Shown here one piece after another: positions 1 through 10,161 of a stretch of DNA of 64,000 nt. How positions within the stretch are numbered: the first letter of the stretch is position 1; each line of letters begins with the position of its first letter. Made by a program: the position numbers and the translations under genes. Source of the stretch: Tenebrio molitor (taxonomy: Eukaryota > Arthropoda > Insecta > Coleoptera > Tenebrionidae); the NCBI RefSeq assembly GCF_963966145.1, contig NC_091053.1, positions 16,492,001-16,556,000 of the forward strand, in the 5' to 3' direction. The notes under the pieces are model-generated. The model did not search any database. It was not told where the DNA came from and saw only the letters and a list, made by a program, of their open reading frames with translations.

Positions 1-523
1 GACATGAGAACATAATTATTTTGTTCTCTGCGTCGTTTACAAGAAGAAAAGGCCCGTCTCGATTTGTTTTGATCGAATGGGAGTTGAGAGCATGGTGAAT
101 TTCTTCTTGAGTTGTTGGTAATTTTGGAAGAACACCCCTTCTTGCTTGGTAGATATTTTTTCTTATACGCTTGATGTCGCAATTCGTCAGTGTTTCGATA
201 TCTCCTTTCCTCAGTTCCTGGTGAATTAATTTTGTAGGCCTCTCGTTTAAGTCTTCTGTAGCTTTTCTTTTTAAGGAATTACTTAATTCATTCCTATTAA
301 GTATTTTTTCTTCATGTGGTGGATGATTATGGTTATCGATAACTTCAACGATATTTGTCTTTCCCTCTGTTTTCAAATACGCCGGACACTTTTTATTTCC
401 ACTTATTGAACACACCCAACGTTTAACACCACTAGATAGTTCTTTATGAAATCGATATTTAAATCTATCTAGCACCAGAAGCTCTTTTCCTTTCTCACTA
501 ATTATCAATTTTAATGAACTCAT
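1..523 (-). pseudogene. FLYWCH / Mutator-like transposase N-terminus, copy 1, cut by window edge
   Basis: Reads leftward from ATG at 523 and is cut at base 1. It is identical to the N-terminal part of the 218-codon frame at 10162-10818. It encodes a FLYWCH-type zinc finger followed by the helical linker of MULE transposases. See that entry for the domain reading. Whether it is still open past the left edge is unknown. Confidence 0.75.
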
Positions 524-542
524 ACTTGATTTTATTTACGAG

Positions 543-566
543 TATATATATATATATATATATATT
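543..566. repeat. (TA)n microsatellite, repeated at 10838-10861
   Basis: About twelve TA units lie just upstream (on the minus strand) of the FLYWCH/MULE start codon. Both duplication copies have the same length. Confidence 0.9.
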
Positions 567-620
567 CGTATGAAGAAAAATACAATTAAAATTCGAAATT
601 CACAAAATAATTATGGTAAA

Positions 621-795
621 TTATATGTTTTTAATTTGTTGTAGCCAATTTAGGGCGTCTTCGGTAAGTAGATGTAGTTTGGAGAAACCTTGCTGGAATT
701 TAGTAAGGGGAGATTCTTCCACAATGTGTTGGATGGTTTCTTTTTCTGCACCGCATTCACAAGAAGGGTTTTCACGAATATTCCAGTGAAACAGC
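621..795 (-). pseudogene. Non-LTR retrotransposon ORF2 C-terminal tail, fragment
   Basis: The minus-strand frame ending at the stop 621-623 reads as the tail found after the RNase H-like region of jockey/RTE-type ORF2 proteins: a Cys-x-Cys-Gly, then Glu-Thr-x2-x-His-Ile, then a closing leucine-rich Asn-Trp-Leu stretch. Only about 58 codons remain. The 5' side is cut by a MITE end at about 806. The family assignment rests on this motif order only. The second copy is at 10916-11090. Confidence 0.55.
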
Positions 796-805
796 ATATT
801 ATTTG

Positions 806-869
806 TTCATTGAAATCGGATGATAAATAAAAAAGTTATGGGTTGAGGCGTTTTTTATCAAACAGCCTG
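806..869. mobile_element. Right-end remnant of the 39840-40740 MITE family
   Basis: The sequence ending AAACAGCCTG before a TA at 870-871 matches the right end of the complete element at 39840-40740 for about 60 bases. The left part is missing. The second copy is at 11101-11164. Confidence 0.8.
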
Positions 870-894
870 TATATATTTATATGAAACTTATAGT

Positions 895-1089
895 CTATAT
901 TTTAAAATGATTTCCAACTATCTTAATAAATTCTAAGTTATTTATCACACCATTTTTTAATTGGTCAAATTTCTCATCCAAAAATTTTTTATTCTCCAAT
1001 GTTTTTGAAGAGTTTTTTTTTTCATTTTGCTGCGCAGTTCTAACCTTTATGTAGGTAATCGCTTTGAAAATCTGTATATAATTATTCAA
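895..1089 (-). pseudogene. Short lysine-rich tail fragment, possibly MULE C-terminus
   Basis: A 64-codon frame with no recognised domain. The same sequence occurs three times: here, at 9889-10090, and at 11190-11384. At 9889-10090 it lies just downstream of the FLYWCH/MULE frame on the same strand, which suggests that it is the C-terminal tail of that transposase family separated from its N-terminus by internal deletion. That link is inference from position only. Confidence 0.4.
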
Positions 1090-1341
1090 AGGTTTGGTGA
1101 GGGTCGTTAATCCCTTACTGACCCGGGACTCTTCTCGGACATCTTAATTTTGTGACCAGTATTAACGCAGGTAAACGGGACTCTACTCCGATCTCCCCAT
1201 GTAAATCTTAGACTTAATTTCTTCGTAATTTATTAAAATATGCAACCGTGACCTACTAACCCAAAACTTTTTTTAAAAATTCAATTGAAAATTTGCTTTC
1301 GATATTGTATTGGTGTCACAAACCTGTCAGAGAGGATAAAA

Positions 1342-2977
1342 ATGCCCTTAAATCAATCTCAGGTAGCCCAAATAGTGGTACTGGCACAAGAGGGATATAC
1401 TCAGCGACAACTTGCTGAAAGGTTTCAAACTTCGCAGTCAGCTGTGTATAGAGATGAGCGATCCGGTGATTTTTTAAGAACGTCGTTCCTGGTGACCGTG
1501 ATTTCTCAGTCACCGTTACACAACAACAGTTACGGTGATCACTGATCACGACTAATTTTTACAGGAAATCGTTATCCCTAAATCACTTAATACACATATT
1601 TGATGCAGTTAGGTACTTTAGTTGCAGTTATTTTAAGCTGTTTATAAATTATAATTTAAAAGATAATTATTAGTTTATTAATGTGTGTATTATTACACTC
1701 CGGCTTATCATGAACAGAACAGGTAGGTACGTTATCACTCCAGATTTAGCTTGGCAAAAATTGCTATCTTTCAGTGAGACAGCTTTTGTTTTGTAATAGT
1801 GCCAGATGGTACTTAATAATATTTCAAATTACAGAATTCTGTAAGGAAAAATAGGAAAATGCTAAAGTTACAATTTCTATTTTGTTGTGTGTCGGGTAAC
1901 GACAAACAAGCAACTGCATAATAACCAGCGATTTAAGAATTTAAGACAATATGTAGTGAAATCACTAATCACGGTTACTTCGAGTATTTGATCACGGTGG
2001 TTACTCGTGATTTCCGAGTCACGGTGATAAAATCACCGGTAGTGAAATATCGTTCATCTCGTCATCTCTAGCTGTGTATAGAGTTCTTCAAAGGTATGAG
2101 GAGACAGGAACGTACACTAGATGAGCTGGACAAGCTCGTAAAAGGAAAACGTCAAGACGAGAAGATCACTTTTTGTCTTTACAAGCTAGAAGAAAGCATT
2201 TTGTCACTGCGCAACACCTCTGAAACGATCTTCAGTTGACTACAGGGACTGTTATTTCCAGCAGAACTGTTTTAAGACGCTTGAGAGAGAGTAATTTAAC
2301 GCCAAGAAGACCAGTAACTGGTCCATGATTAAATCCAGGACATCGTATGGATCGTCTAAATTTTGCTAGAGAACACAGAAATTGGGACCGCGAATGGCAC
2401 AATGTTCTCTTTACCGACGAGTCGCGATTTTGTTTAACTAGCAATGATCGACGTAATCGTGTGTTCAGGATTCCGGGCGAACGCTATAGGCAATGTTATT
2501 GACAATTTTGGTGGAGGTTCAGTTATGGTATGGGGTGGTATAAATTGGACGGGCCGTACGGAACTTGTTGTTGTTCCTGGAGGGAGCATGACCGGCTAGA
2601 GATATAGAGAGGACATTGTTATTCCCCATATTGAAGAATATGCTCACAATTTTGGTGCAAATTTTGTGCTAATTCACGATAATGCACGACCTCATATTGC
2701 CAGGATTGTAACAGACGAATTAAATTACGACAATATACAGAGGTTGGATTGGCCAGCTCGAAATTCGGATCTTAATCCCATCGAACATCTATGGGATAAC
2801 CTTGTGCGACGAGTAAGAAGATCACCAGTGCTCTCGCTGACTCTGCAAGAACTGTCTAATTTGCTAATTGCGCAATGGCAGCTAATACCACAAGAATACA
2901 TACAAAACTTAATTTCAACTTTACCAAGGCGGATGGAAGCCTGTATTACCGCCAGAAGTGGTAACACAAGATATTAG
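1342..2977 (+). pseudogene. Tc1-like DD34E transposase, disrupted, copy 1
   Basis: Begins with the same ATG and HTH region as the frame at 31476, then is broken by a MITE, in-frame stops (for example around 2328 and 2598) and a deletion after 2490. The C-terminal part from 2666 keeps the catalytic His-Asp-Asn-Ala-Arg-Pro-His and Asn-Pro-Ile-Glu-His-Leu-Trp motifs. The codon at the stop position of the 31476 copy is CAA here. Not expressed as a working transposase in this state. Confidence 0.85.
1449..2070. mobile_element. hAT-type MITE with 8-bp target duplication, copy 1
   Basis: Ends are TAGAGATGAGCG on the left and its inverse CATCTCTA on the right. Flanks at 1441-1448 and 2071-2078 are both GCTGTGTA, an exact 8-bp duplication. 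Joining the flanks restores the Tc1-like transposase sequence at that point. Internal sequence is AT-rich with repeated GTGATCACGG-like blocks near both ends. An independent copy with a different target lies at 35319-35911. hAT assignment rests on the 8-bp duplication and the TAGAG start. Confidence 0.9.
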
Positions 2978-3543
2978 ACTGTTTTTTAAAAAAATTTTTG
3001 ATTTCATGTTTCATCCTGTTTGGTGTTACAAGTTATCTTGACTTTTACGATAAAATCTATGCTGAGTAAAGTTTTATTTTTATCAGATAGGCTCTCAAGC
3101 ATATTATGTGCAAAATCCAAGTTCGTAAACCCAATAATTTTAAAGTTAGAGAGAAATAAATTCTTGATTCGATAATTTTGTCACGAAGTGTATATTAGAT
3201 TATTAACAACAATGTTATTAGAAATTACCACAGTTAACTAATAGCATGATAGTTGAATTAATCATGATTATGACGATAATTTAATTCATGTATAAAAAAT
3301 CCCATAAGCCGCGATGCATTTGTCACTTTGACATCGGATAAAGTTAGCCCTAACTTTGCATCTGGATAAAATGTGCTTAAACTTCCATGGCAAACTTTTT
3401 CGAACCTTATTATTGTTTGTTGTTATGATAACGAACCAACAATCTTAAACATCGACACAGCTTGTAATAAATTGACGTGCAAAATGGCCAATTCAATTTT
3501 TCATAATTACCTACCTATCATTATTCATTTAATTATTTCATCG

Positions 3544-3672
3544 AATTACGCTCGAGGTTTTTTTCGTCCAGGATAAAATTTCATTTTTTAAACTCTAATT
3601 TGGTTTCTTTTTGGTAAATTATCGTAAAAAAATTCAATTTTATCCGGACAAAAAAGACCTCTAGTGTAATTA
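3544..3672. repeat. Short inverted repeat (foldback), copy 1
   Basis: Two roughly 38-bp arms, the left containing GTCCAGGATAAAATT and the right containing AATTTTATCCGGAC, face each other across a loop of about 50 bp. Possibly a small MITE. No clear target duplication. The second copy is at 13839-13967. Confidence 0.7.
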
Positions 3673-3766
3673 CAGTCGACTAAAACTTGAGTTGCATAGG
3701 ACATTTTTGGATCTTATCTGCATGTCCGTAATTTTGTGGAGGGATCTTAATTCGCCCCACGCTGAA

Positions 3767-3997
3767 TCATAAAGATAAACCTTCACTATACATATGGTCC
3801 AATTTCACACTTAAAATTTCTTCGTTTACTTCCCAAACCAAATCTTTTGTTATCCTATAATTTCTAATTCTTTTAATAAGATGAGGTGTATCAAATAATG
3901 GTGTAATCTCTTGGTCTTGAAGTATTATTTTTCTTTCAATTTGTTGATTGTTTTCTAGATAAATTTTGCTTGATTCTCTCAACAACAAATTTAGCAA
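3767..3997 (-). pseudogene. P-element-like transposase fragment, copy 1
   Basis: The 76-codon frame contains Phe-Asp-Thr-Pro-His-Leu-Ile-Lys-Arg-Ile-Arg-Asn, which resembles the conserved Asp-x-Pro-His-Leu-x-Lys-x2-Arg-Asn signature of P-element/THAP9 transposases (known family feature). The rest of the transposase is not adjacent. The only base difference noticed between the tandem copies falls here (Arg in this copy, Lys at 14062-14292). Confidence 0.65.
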
Positions 3998-4700
3998 TCT
4001 TAGCAGCGGTACTACATTATTTGTGAACGTGACACAGCCTCATTTTGAATTACAAGATAGTGACATAAAGATTGACAATCCTTTGACTGATTTTTAGATT
4101 ATTGAAATTACTTTGATTTTAAAGTTTTGACTTTTTAAAATATTTGCGCCCTCTTGCGAGGGTGCGCTAAACGATTTTCCAAAAATTTATTAGGGACTTT
4201 TCATTCTATAGTATTTTATTTTCTCTATGCAGACCATCAGACCATTTTTGATTAGCGCCATCTAGTAAACGTGGACCTTAACTAATTTGGATACCTACCC
4301 ACCCCACCCACGTTCCATAAGCAGTTCTCAGGCCCTGACTAACAGCTGAGAAGTGAGAAGTGTGATTCATTATTAATGTGGTGGGATATGATGGAAGGCG
4401 GCTATTGGCAGATAGAAACATGAAATAATTATTTAAGATACATGATATGATAAGAAATGTGTTGTTTTGATTATTTCACATTTTATTTCGAATGTACCTA
4501 CGTAGCGTGTTGGTGATTTCGTGTGTTGTTTCCGAGTCTTTTTAGTTGTTTTTATAAAACCAATTCTTTTCAGAGCTGCAGTTTTACAGTGTTTTTTACT
4601 AAGGTAAAATACCAAAATATAAAATTTATCTGTAGAGGTCCTTCAATCTGTCATAGGTTGTGAGTCATATTTGCGCAAACGACGAACATCGGTTTTAAGT
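3998..4700. other. No gene recognised
   Basis: AT-rich sequence with short frames only. Contains GCGCCCTCTTGCGAGGGTGCGC, a small hairpin near 4146, and a GCGCCATCTAG motif near 4256 of a type also found near the P-like elements at 60512. Nothing else supported. The same holds in the second copy at 14293-14995. Confidence 0.6.
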
Positions 4701-4957
4701 AAAGTCCTCGTCGAAAAATAGTCAATTTTGACTTAAATTGTAAACCATTTTACAATAGGAGAGAAAAGGGTCTTATAACTACCATAAATAAGTAGGGGTT
4801 GTTAATTTACCTGATTTTTGTCCTTCCTTGAGTCGGCACTGCACAACAAAGGGATAATAAAATTAGAGGGTATATTGGTAGTTATAAGACGATTTTATCT
4901 CCTATTGTAAAATGATTTACAATTTATGCCAAAATTGACTATTTTTCGAGGACTTTA
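4701..4957. mobile_element. Inverted-repeat element (MITE-like), copy 1
   Basis: Arms start AAAGTCCTCGTCGAAAAATA and end with the inverse ATTTTTCGAGGACTTTAC. The arms are roughly 85 bp and include TTATAACTACCA and its inverse. The central spacer is about 80 bp. No coding sequence. The second copy is at 14996-15252. Confidence 0.8.
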
Positions 4958-5251
4958 CGCGTTACAAACCGACCGGAAAACATCGTCATTCGTAGAACCT
5001 TTATTATATCTGAAATGGCAAATCTACAGCATTTTCATATTTCACAGCTGGCTAAACTATGGGGGCTAGGTGACATTCAGGAGATCGGGGGGTTGTTTAG
5101 TCAAATTTCTGTGGGGGCGACGGTTACGTAGAGCTAAGTCTTGCTGTACGCGGCTCTGGAATGTTGACGTGAAGCCTCCGTCGCAGTTATGGGGACTTCG
5201 GGGTTTTGTCGGTATACGGTTGGTTGGGGAAGGTGAAACAGGCCTGGCTAG
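4958..5251. other. No gene recognised
   Basis: Includes a G-rich stretch at 5060-5240 unlike its AT-rich surroundings, with one 66-codon frame that has no recognisable domain. I do not call it coding. The second copy is at 15253-15546. Confidence 0.5.
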
Positions 5252-5606
5252 TCAAAAGGTGCAGCTTTGATCTCGTTTATAAAAAATATCTTGACTACTT
5301 TTTTTTGACTAGCCAATGTTAAAATAATTCTGAATGATTGTGATCAGGTTTGCTTTACTTCATTATTTCCAGCATTTCCAAGAAGTGATTTTATGTTGGT
5401 TTTACCTCAAATAACTTATGGCAACGTGGCTTTGATTTTTCTTTCTTATTTCCATGGATACAACAAAAATTAAATATGTATGTATTTATAGTGTAACAAA
5501 TATGTAGGTTCATACCTTGTACAAAAAAGAAGATTGAACATTTTTACCTGATATTTCTACTTAACAACGTACTGGTAAGCTATTCCGCGAATTTTGGGGC
5601 ACCCTG
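5252..5606. mobile_element. Right part of a TA-flanked element related to 19591-21571, copy 1
   Basis: From AAAAGGTGCAGCTTTGATCT to the terminal GGGGCACCCTG before TA at 5607-5608, this matches the two outer parts of the element at 19591-21571 read without its insertion. The left terminal repeat is missing. The second copy is at 15547-15901. Confidence 0.8.
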
Positions 5607-5686
5607 TATAGTATATTTTAAAAAAATTATTAATATTAGTTAACCCTCCACCACCCGGCGGCACGGCAATTTTGCCGGAGCAGGTA

Positions 5687-5965
5687 TAGTCCTACAGAAA
5701 CTCTAGTGGAATTCGACTTTGGTTGTAAATTTATGTTTGTCACTTGAAAAATAGAATTTTATGCTGCAGCAATAATCCTACTGATAAATGCTAATGAAGG
5801 TTGTTAGTTTGGGGTTCACAATGTTAGCTTCAGGGAGGGATGTTACAGGTAGTGGTAGTTGTATTTATGACAACGGTTATTACTTGATAATAAAATCTTA
5901 TTCTTCGGTTGTTGTTGTTAAATTTACAACCAAAGCCGAATTCCACTAGAGTTTCTGTAGGACTA
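5687..5965. mobile_element. TA-flanked MITE with about 50-bp inverted ends, copy 1
   Basis: Ends TAGTCCTACAGAAACTC and the inverse GAGTTTCTGTAGGACTA, flanked by TA on each side. It sits in the 3' untranslated part of a retrotransposon copy; the undisturbed sequence is visible at 6771-6790, where the flanks are joined. The second copy is at 15982-16260. Confidence 0.88.
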
Positions 5966-5988
5966 TACATACACTATTACGGATAATA

Positions 5989-6238
5989 CCGTGTGAGCAA
6001 CAAGTACTGATTGAGTTGGCAATAAATTCTGGTGATTTTTGGTGACTTTTATGTCATGTTCCAACGAGAAAACCATTTTATTAATAAAAGATTACAAAAA
6101 CCAAGACGTTTACATTTGAAATGTATACCAGCTGTCAATAATGTCAATAAAACAAACTGAAATGGGTACAATTCAGTCTTGAAAATTTTATGTAAAATTT
6201 TTTATTGCCAACTGAAACAGTTATTGTTGCTCACCCTG
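5989..6238. mobile_element. TA-flanked MITE ending GTGAGCAACAA, copy 1
   Basis: Left end CCGTGTGAGCAACAA and right end TTGTTGCTCACCCTG are inverted, with TA at 5987-5988 and 6239-6240. A second insertion into the same retrotransposon 3' region as 5687-5965. The second copy is at 16284-16533. Confidence 0.83.
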
Positions 6239-6274
6239 TATTATCAAGTAATAGTGCAGTGCTTATCAACATAA

Positions 6275-6590
6275 TTACCGGCGTCTCACCTCCACATTTT
6301 GACTTTTTGTTTTTTTATTTTCTGTGTCAATGTTAAGGAATTTCCTCACGATATGACATGAGTATAATAATATACCTTTTTGAATTTCAACTACCAATGT
6401 GTTCTCTAAGTGCAAAGTTTTTAAATTTTTAAAAAGAGATTGCGGTACTATTCCCGTTGCTGAAATTATAAGTAGTAAAATCGAATTTTTTTCTAAACAC
6501 CAAAGATTTTTCATAGCAACGGAGTGTTCTAAATATTTATTAATATTTGTGTTATATGTCTGCGTTATATTGTGTGAATTTGGAACAGTT
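6275..6590 (-). pseudogene. R2/R4-type retrotransposon endonuclease C-terminus, partial second copy
   Basis: Encodes the same C-terminal segment as 6829-7243 (Asn-Leu-Trp-Cys-Leu-Glu-Lys, then Thr-Gly-Ile-Val-Pro-Gln-Ser-Leu) with several substitutions, so it is a diverged copy lying 3' of the longer one. It is followed on the same strand by the same 3' tail with a GCCGGCAAAATTGCCG-like GC block. The second duplication copy is at 16570-16885. Confidence 0.75.
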
Positions 6591-6828
6591 AAAAAAAAAT
6601 TGTTTCCCAGTCTAGAACTGGCTTACAAATCTATGAGGGGCATGATGACCAACTCAATAGACCGGGACCAATGGCTTAACGTGACTTCCGAATCACGAGA
6701 TAGAATATATCAATATAGCCTAAATATTTCGTATCCCACCTCCACCCGGCGGCACGGCAATTTTGCCGGAGTACATACACTATTACGGATATTACTATCA
6801 AGTAATAGTGCAGTGCTTATCAACATAA

Positions 6829-8109
6829 TTACCGGCGTCTCGCCTCCGCATTTTGACTTTGTTGTGTATTATGTTCTGTGTCAATGTTAAGGAACTTCCT
6901 CACGATGTGACATGAGTATAATAATATACCTTTTTGAATTTCAACTACCAATGTGTTATCTAAATCCAGAATTTTTAAATTTTTAAAAAGAGATTGCGGT
7001 ACTATTCCCGTTGCTGAAATTACAAGTGGTAAAATCGAAATTTTTTCTAAACACCAAAGATTTCTCATAGCAACGGAGAGCTCTAAATATTTATTAATTT
7101 TTGTGTTATATGTCTGTGTTATATTATGTGAATTTGGAACAGCTATATCTAAAAGATATGCTTGCTTTTGTTGTTTATTTAAAATTATAATGTCTGGTCT
7201 GTTATGCTTAATATGAATGTCAGTTAAAATTGTTCTATCAAAATACAGGGTTATTCTATATGATTGTAGTCGAAGTAGGCGTGAAAACTGAATGTAAAAT
7301 TTATGGTTGCCGCTCCACATAAAAAAACATCAAAATAATGTGAATAAGTGAGTACACACCGTTCACACATGGGAGTTAAATTGGGTGCAAAACGACTCAA
7401 TATTTCTGGATTCAATTGTTAATTTAACAAAAATAAATAAAATTCTCATCACCGCACTTTTCACCTAAAAAATGACAGTGACAGCGACAAGAATTGACAG
7501 TTCACATGAAAGCGGCAAAAATGTAATAACATGGGCATGGCCTACTTCGACTACAATCATTTAGAATAACCCTGTATAACTTGTAACTGTCATTTTCCAA
7601 ACAACTTTCTGGTGTATAACTATAATGTGGTTGTGTATTCTTTAATAAATTGAATTTAACAGCTAAATTCATGTGTATAATTTTAGCGAATATATCGTGA
7701 CGTTTTTTATATTCGCTTTGAGCCAAAACGGTGCAAGAAGAAATGATGTGTTCAATTGTTTCCCCTTCAGTTCCGCAAATCCTACATTTATCAATTATCG
7801 ATTGTAAACCGCATATGTGTTTTTTATAATTTCTTGTATTTATAACACGATCTTGTATTGCAAATATAAAACCCTCCGTCTCAGGATGAATATTTGATTT
7901 CTTAAGCCATGCATGAGAGGCCTGAATATTAACTTCTGGTTGTTCCAGTTCTTTAAAGTATCTCCCATGTAAAGACTTCTGTTTTATATTTGCTATAGTG
8001 TCAGGTATATTTGGTTTAACAATATCTGAAATTATATTATCACTTAAATTTAAAGGTGTGTAGCCTTTATCGGCTGAAACCAAAGCATTAAAAAAGGTGT
8101 TATCACGAG
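6829..8109 (-). pseudogene. R2/R4-type non-LTR retrotransposon 3' coding part, copy 1
   Basis: Two minus-strand frames (7502-8083 and 6829-7320) form the C-terminal third of one protein once the MITE 7246-7574 is removed. The upstream frame has a Cys-x2-Cys...His-x4-Cys knuckle (Cys-Arg-Ile-Cys to His-Ile-Ile-Ser-Ser-Cys). The downstream frame has Asn-Arg-Pro-Asp-Ile-Ile-Ile and, about 15 residues on, Leu-Asp-Ile-Ala-Val-Pro, the pattern of the PD-(D/E)xK restriction-like endonuclease of R2/R4/NeSL-clade elements. The 5' end is cut at the duplication joint 8109/8110, so the reverse transcriptase is absent here. Codon 1 of the longer frame is not a real start. Confidence 0.88.
7246..7574. mobile_element. 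CAGGGTTATTC MITE inside the retrotransposon, copy 1
   Basis: The 329-bp element begins CAGGGTTATTCTATATGATT and ends with the inverse AATCATTTAGAATAACCCTG. The flanks are TA at 7244-7245 and 7575-7576. Removing it with one TA rejoins the endonuclease reading frame between Tyr-Lys-Leu-Tyr and Phe-Asp-Arg-Thr. Family members lie at 17541, 51038 and 53085. TA target and CAGGG ends suggest a Tc1/mariner-mobilised MITE. Confidence 0.92.
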
Positions 8110-8479
8110 GAAAGAATTATTTAATTTAATTTAAATTAAAAAATACTTGCGGCCATATTTTGATAGGCAACCCTGCAGAAACATATTTCTCTATTCATAA
8201 CTATCTATAAAAATTTTGTTTTGATTAAAAAACAGATGAACGTAGAAATCAGCAGTGGGATCTTAGACTATCAGATGTGGTCAAATTTAAGAGCATTATC
8301 TCTGGCTCAACTGCACGGTCAACTTAATCCTCCCCCTGCCCTCCCGTTTACCTGCGTCGTACTTTTTGGCCCAACTGACATACGTTCAGTGGACGGCCCA
8401 CATAAATATTTCTGTATCTGAGAGTCTGAGACAGGAAAACAAGTAAATGCATGTATATGGAAAAACAATTTATTATTTA

Positions 8480-8850
8480 AGATTAATTCTTGAAAATAAA
8501 ATTGTTATTTTTAAGAATTAATCTTTCCATTGTAATCTTATTATTATGTCGTTTTATCATATTATTTATAAATTTTTGTCTGTCTCTGACATGCTTATTA
8601 TGAATTTTTGCTACCAAATGTAGACTTTGTATTTTCACATAAGTGTCTATTTGAAATTCTTTCAGTTTTTCTAAAAACACAAATAAAGTTGGGTCAGGTG
8701 TCAGGTACTTACTTAAATCCACCCGTATTGGGTATGACCCTCAATAAAAATGTATTGAAAAATATTGGTGGGGAAATTACCGATGGGATTTTACTCAACG
8801 GGGATGCGCAAAAGATTAAGATAATTACTGGTGGCGAGATTACCTGTCCC
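8480..8850 (+). repeat. Dispersed repeat with GGTGGCGAAATTACC motifs, copy A
   Basis: Matches 26515-26882 in inverse orientation over about 370 bp, including the stretch TTGGGTCAGGTGTCAGGTAC and two 15-bp motif hits at 8767-8781 and 8830-8844. No coding sequence or terminal repeats were identified. Confidence 0.85.
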
Positions 8851-9339
8851 CCATCACGTTTAATAGTTTTGTTTTTCTTGATTTTATTTTTTACGTCATC
8901 GTTTGAAAATAAATATTGCAAAATTAAATGGAATTATTAAACCAAGGAGAAACTAAATTAAAGTTGTACAACCTAATCACAGATTTAGGACGTGACGTGA
9001 TCTTTTTAGAATCTTAATGACATATAAATTATGAAAAAACTAGACGTGATAGCGCAAAACCAAAATCATTTTCGTAATCAGGGGGTCGAAGTCGAAATCA
9101 GTGTAGACCTGTGTTATCAATAGATAGGTGCGTAAAATATCAGCAATTTGCATTTTATCGATGACTTTATTCAATAGAAAAGATTTTGTATGAAAACAGA
9201 AACATTCACAATTACATCAGCAAAAATTTTCCACAAAAAATATGCCATTGTTTTTATTTACTTTTGAAAAATATTTTTACACGAAATTGTGACGTACCTA
9301 CATTAAAATTGCTTTTATAAACTCTTTCGACCACAATTC

Positions 9340-9450
9340 GAACTGAATAAATCGGAGAGTCCGAGTAGAGTCCCAAAATTTCTAATCCTTCATAATGATG
9401 TCCGAGTAGAGTCCGAGAGATGGTCGAATAGAGTCCGAAGCCGATCAACT
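9340..9450. repeat. Degenerate GTCCGAGTAGAGTCC tandem motif
   Basis: Units near 9357, 9398 and 9424 read TCCGAGTAGAGTCC with small changes (GTCGAATAGAGTCC). A related GGACTCTACTCC and GGACTCTTCTCGGAC pair lies near 1128-1190 and 11423-11485 in inverse orientation. Function unknown. Confidence 0.6.
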
Positions 9451-9534
9451 CAGGTAACAGGAATGAAAATTACAAAACTATTTGAGACTGGAAACAGATT
9501 TCCCCCCCTAATTTCAAACTGATATTTTATTGGT

Positions 9535-9775
9535 CATGACTCAGGGGTTAGATACTGGCTTATCAGTTACCACCCATACCGCCCGAGTTCGATTCCCGGT
9601 TAAATCATCAGGTTTTGGTTTTTTCAAATCACTTCCATCTTTCGGAGGAGATGTAAAGCTGTCTGTCCCGGCTACTTATTTTAGTAGTGGTCGTTAGGTT
9701 ATGTTAGAGGCACTTGCGCGACCTGAAAACTTCTAGCGCTTGGCCTTAGCCAGAATTTATTTATTTATTGATATT
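9535..9775 (+). mobile_element. tRNA-derived SINE
   Basis: The head has a plausible RNA polymerase III A box (ACTCAGGGGTTAGATACTGG) and a strong B box (GAGTTCGATTCCCGG at about 9584), spaced as in tRNA genes. A roughly 150-bp unrelated body then runs to an A/T-rich ATTTATTTATTTATTG tail. The cloverleaf is not complete, so this is a SINE rather than a tRNA gene. Confidence 0.72.
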
Positions 9776-9888
9776 TTACTACTCCTATTTATTCCTTTAT
9801 GTTTTCTTCAAATAGACAAAAAATGCGTACACATACATAATACATATATACATTTATTTATTTATTGTGCCATACCATACATATGTAT

Positions 9889-10090
9889 ATGAAACTTATA
9901 GTCTATATTTTAAAATGATTTCCAACTATCTTAATAAATTCTAAGTTATTTATCACACCATTTTTTAATTGGTCAAATTTCTCATCCAAAAATTTTTTAT
10001 TCTGCAATGTTTTTGAAGAGTAAATTTTTTTTTTCATTTTGCTGCGCAGTTCTAACCTTTATGTAGCTTTATCGCTTTGAAAATCTGTTA
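9889..10090 (-). pseudogene. Third copy of the lysine-rich tail fragment
   Basis: Matches 881-1080 with a small insertion (GTAAATTT near 10020) and loss of the outer part. It lies about 70 bp downstream of the FLYWCH/MULE frame on the same strand, which is why I suspect that these tails belong to that transposase. Confidence 0.45.
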
Positions 10091-10161
10091 AAACTCTCAT
10101 AAACTGAAAAATATTAGGGTGTGAATGGTAAAATGACGAATTAAACCGCGAATGAAAACTT

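Larger units (their letters stand above)
1198..3190 (+). mobile_element. Tc1-like transposon, 5'-truncated, copy 1
   Basis: Homology to the complete element at 31195-32717 begins near 1198 (GTAAATCTTAGACTT) and runs to the right terminal repeat, whose last base is 3190, followed by TA. The left terminal repeat is gone and is replaced by unrelated sequence. A 622-bp hAT MITE sits inside at 1449-2070. The second copy occupies 11493-13485. Confidence 0.88.
1..8109. repeat. Copy 1 (3' 8.1 kb) of a 10295-bp tandem duplication
   Basis: Positions 1-8109 match 10296-18404 at a constant offset of 10295; the only difference I noticed is 3864 C versus 14159 T, which changes one codon in a P-like fragment. 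The copy runs off the left edge of the window. If the duplication is a simple head-to-tail one, the 2186 or so bases left of the window should match 8110-10295. Every element inside is therefore present twice. Confidence 0.93.

Noticed and set aside
2232..2967. Minus-strand frames opposite the Tc1-like transposase (also in the other two copies)
   Set aside because: Mirror frames of a known transposase; no independent support.
5070..5270. 66-codon frame in a G-rich stretch (also at 15365)
   Set aside because: No domain, no splice context, and composition alone explains the absence of stops.
6399..7216. Plus-strand frames of 163 and 87 codons
   Set aside because: They are antisense to the retrotransposon endonuclease, whose motifs are clear on the minus strand.
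9541..9605. A free tRNA gene
   Set aside because: Only A and B boxes fit; acceptor and anticodon stems do not pair convincingly and a SINE body follows.
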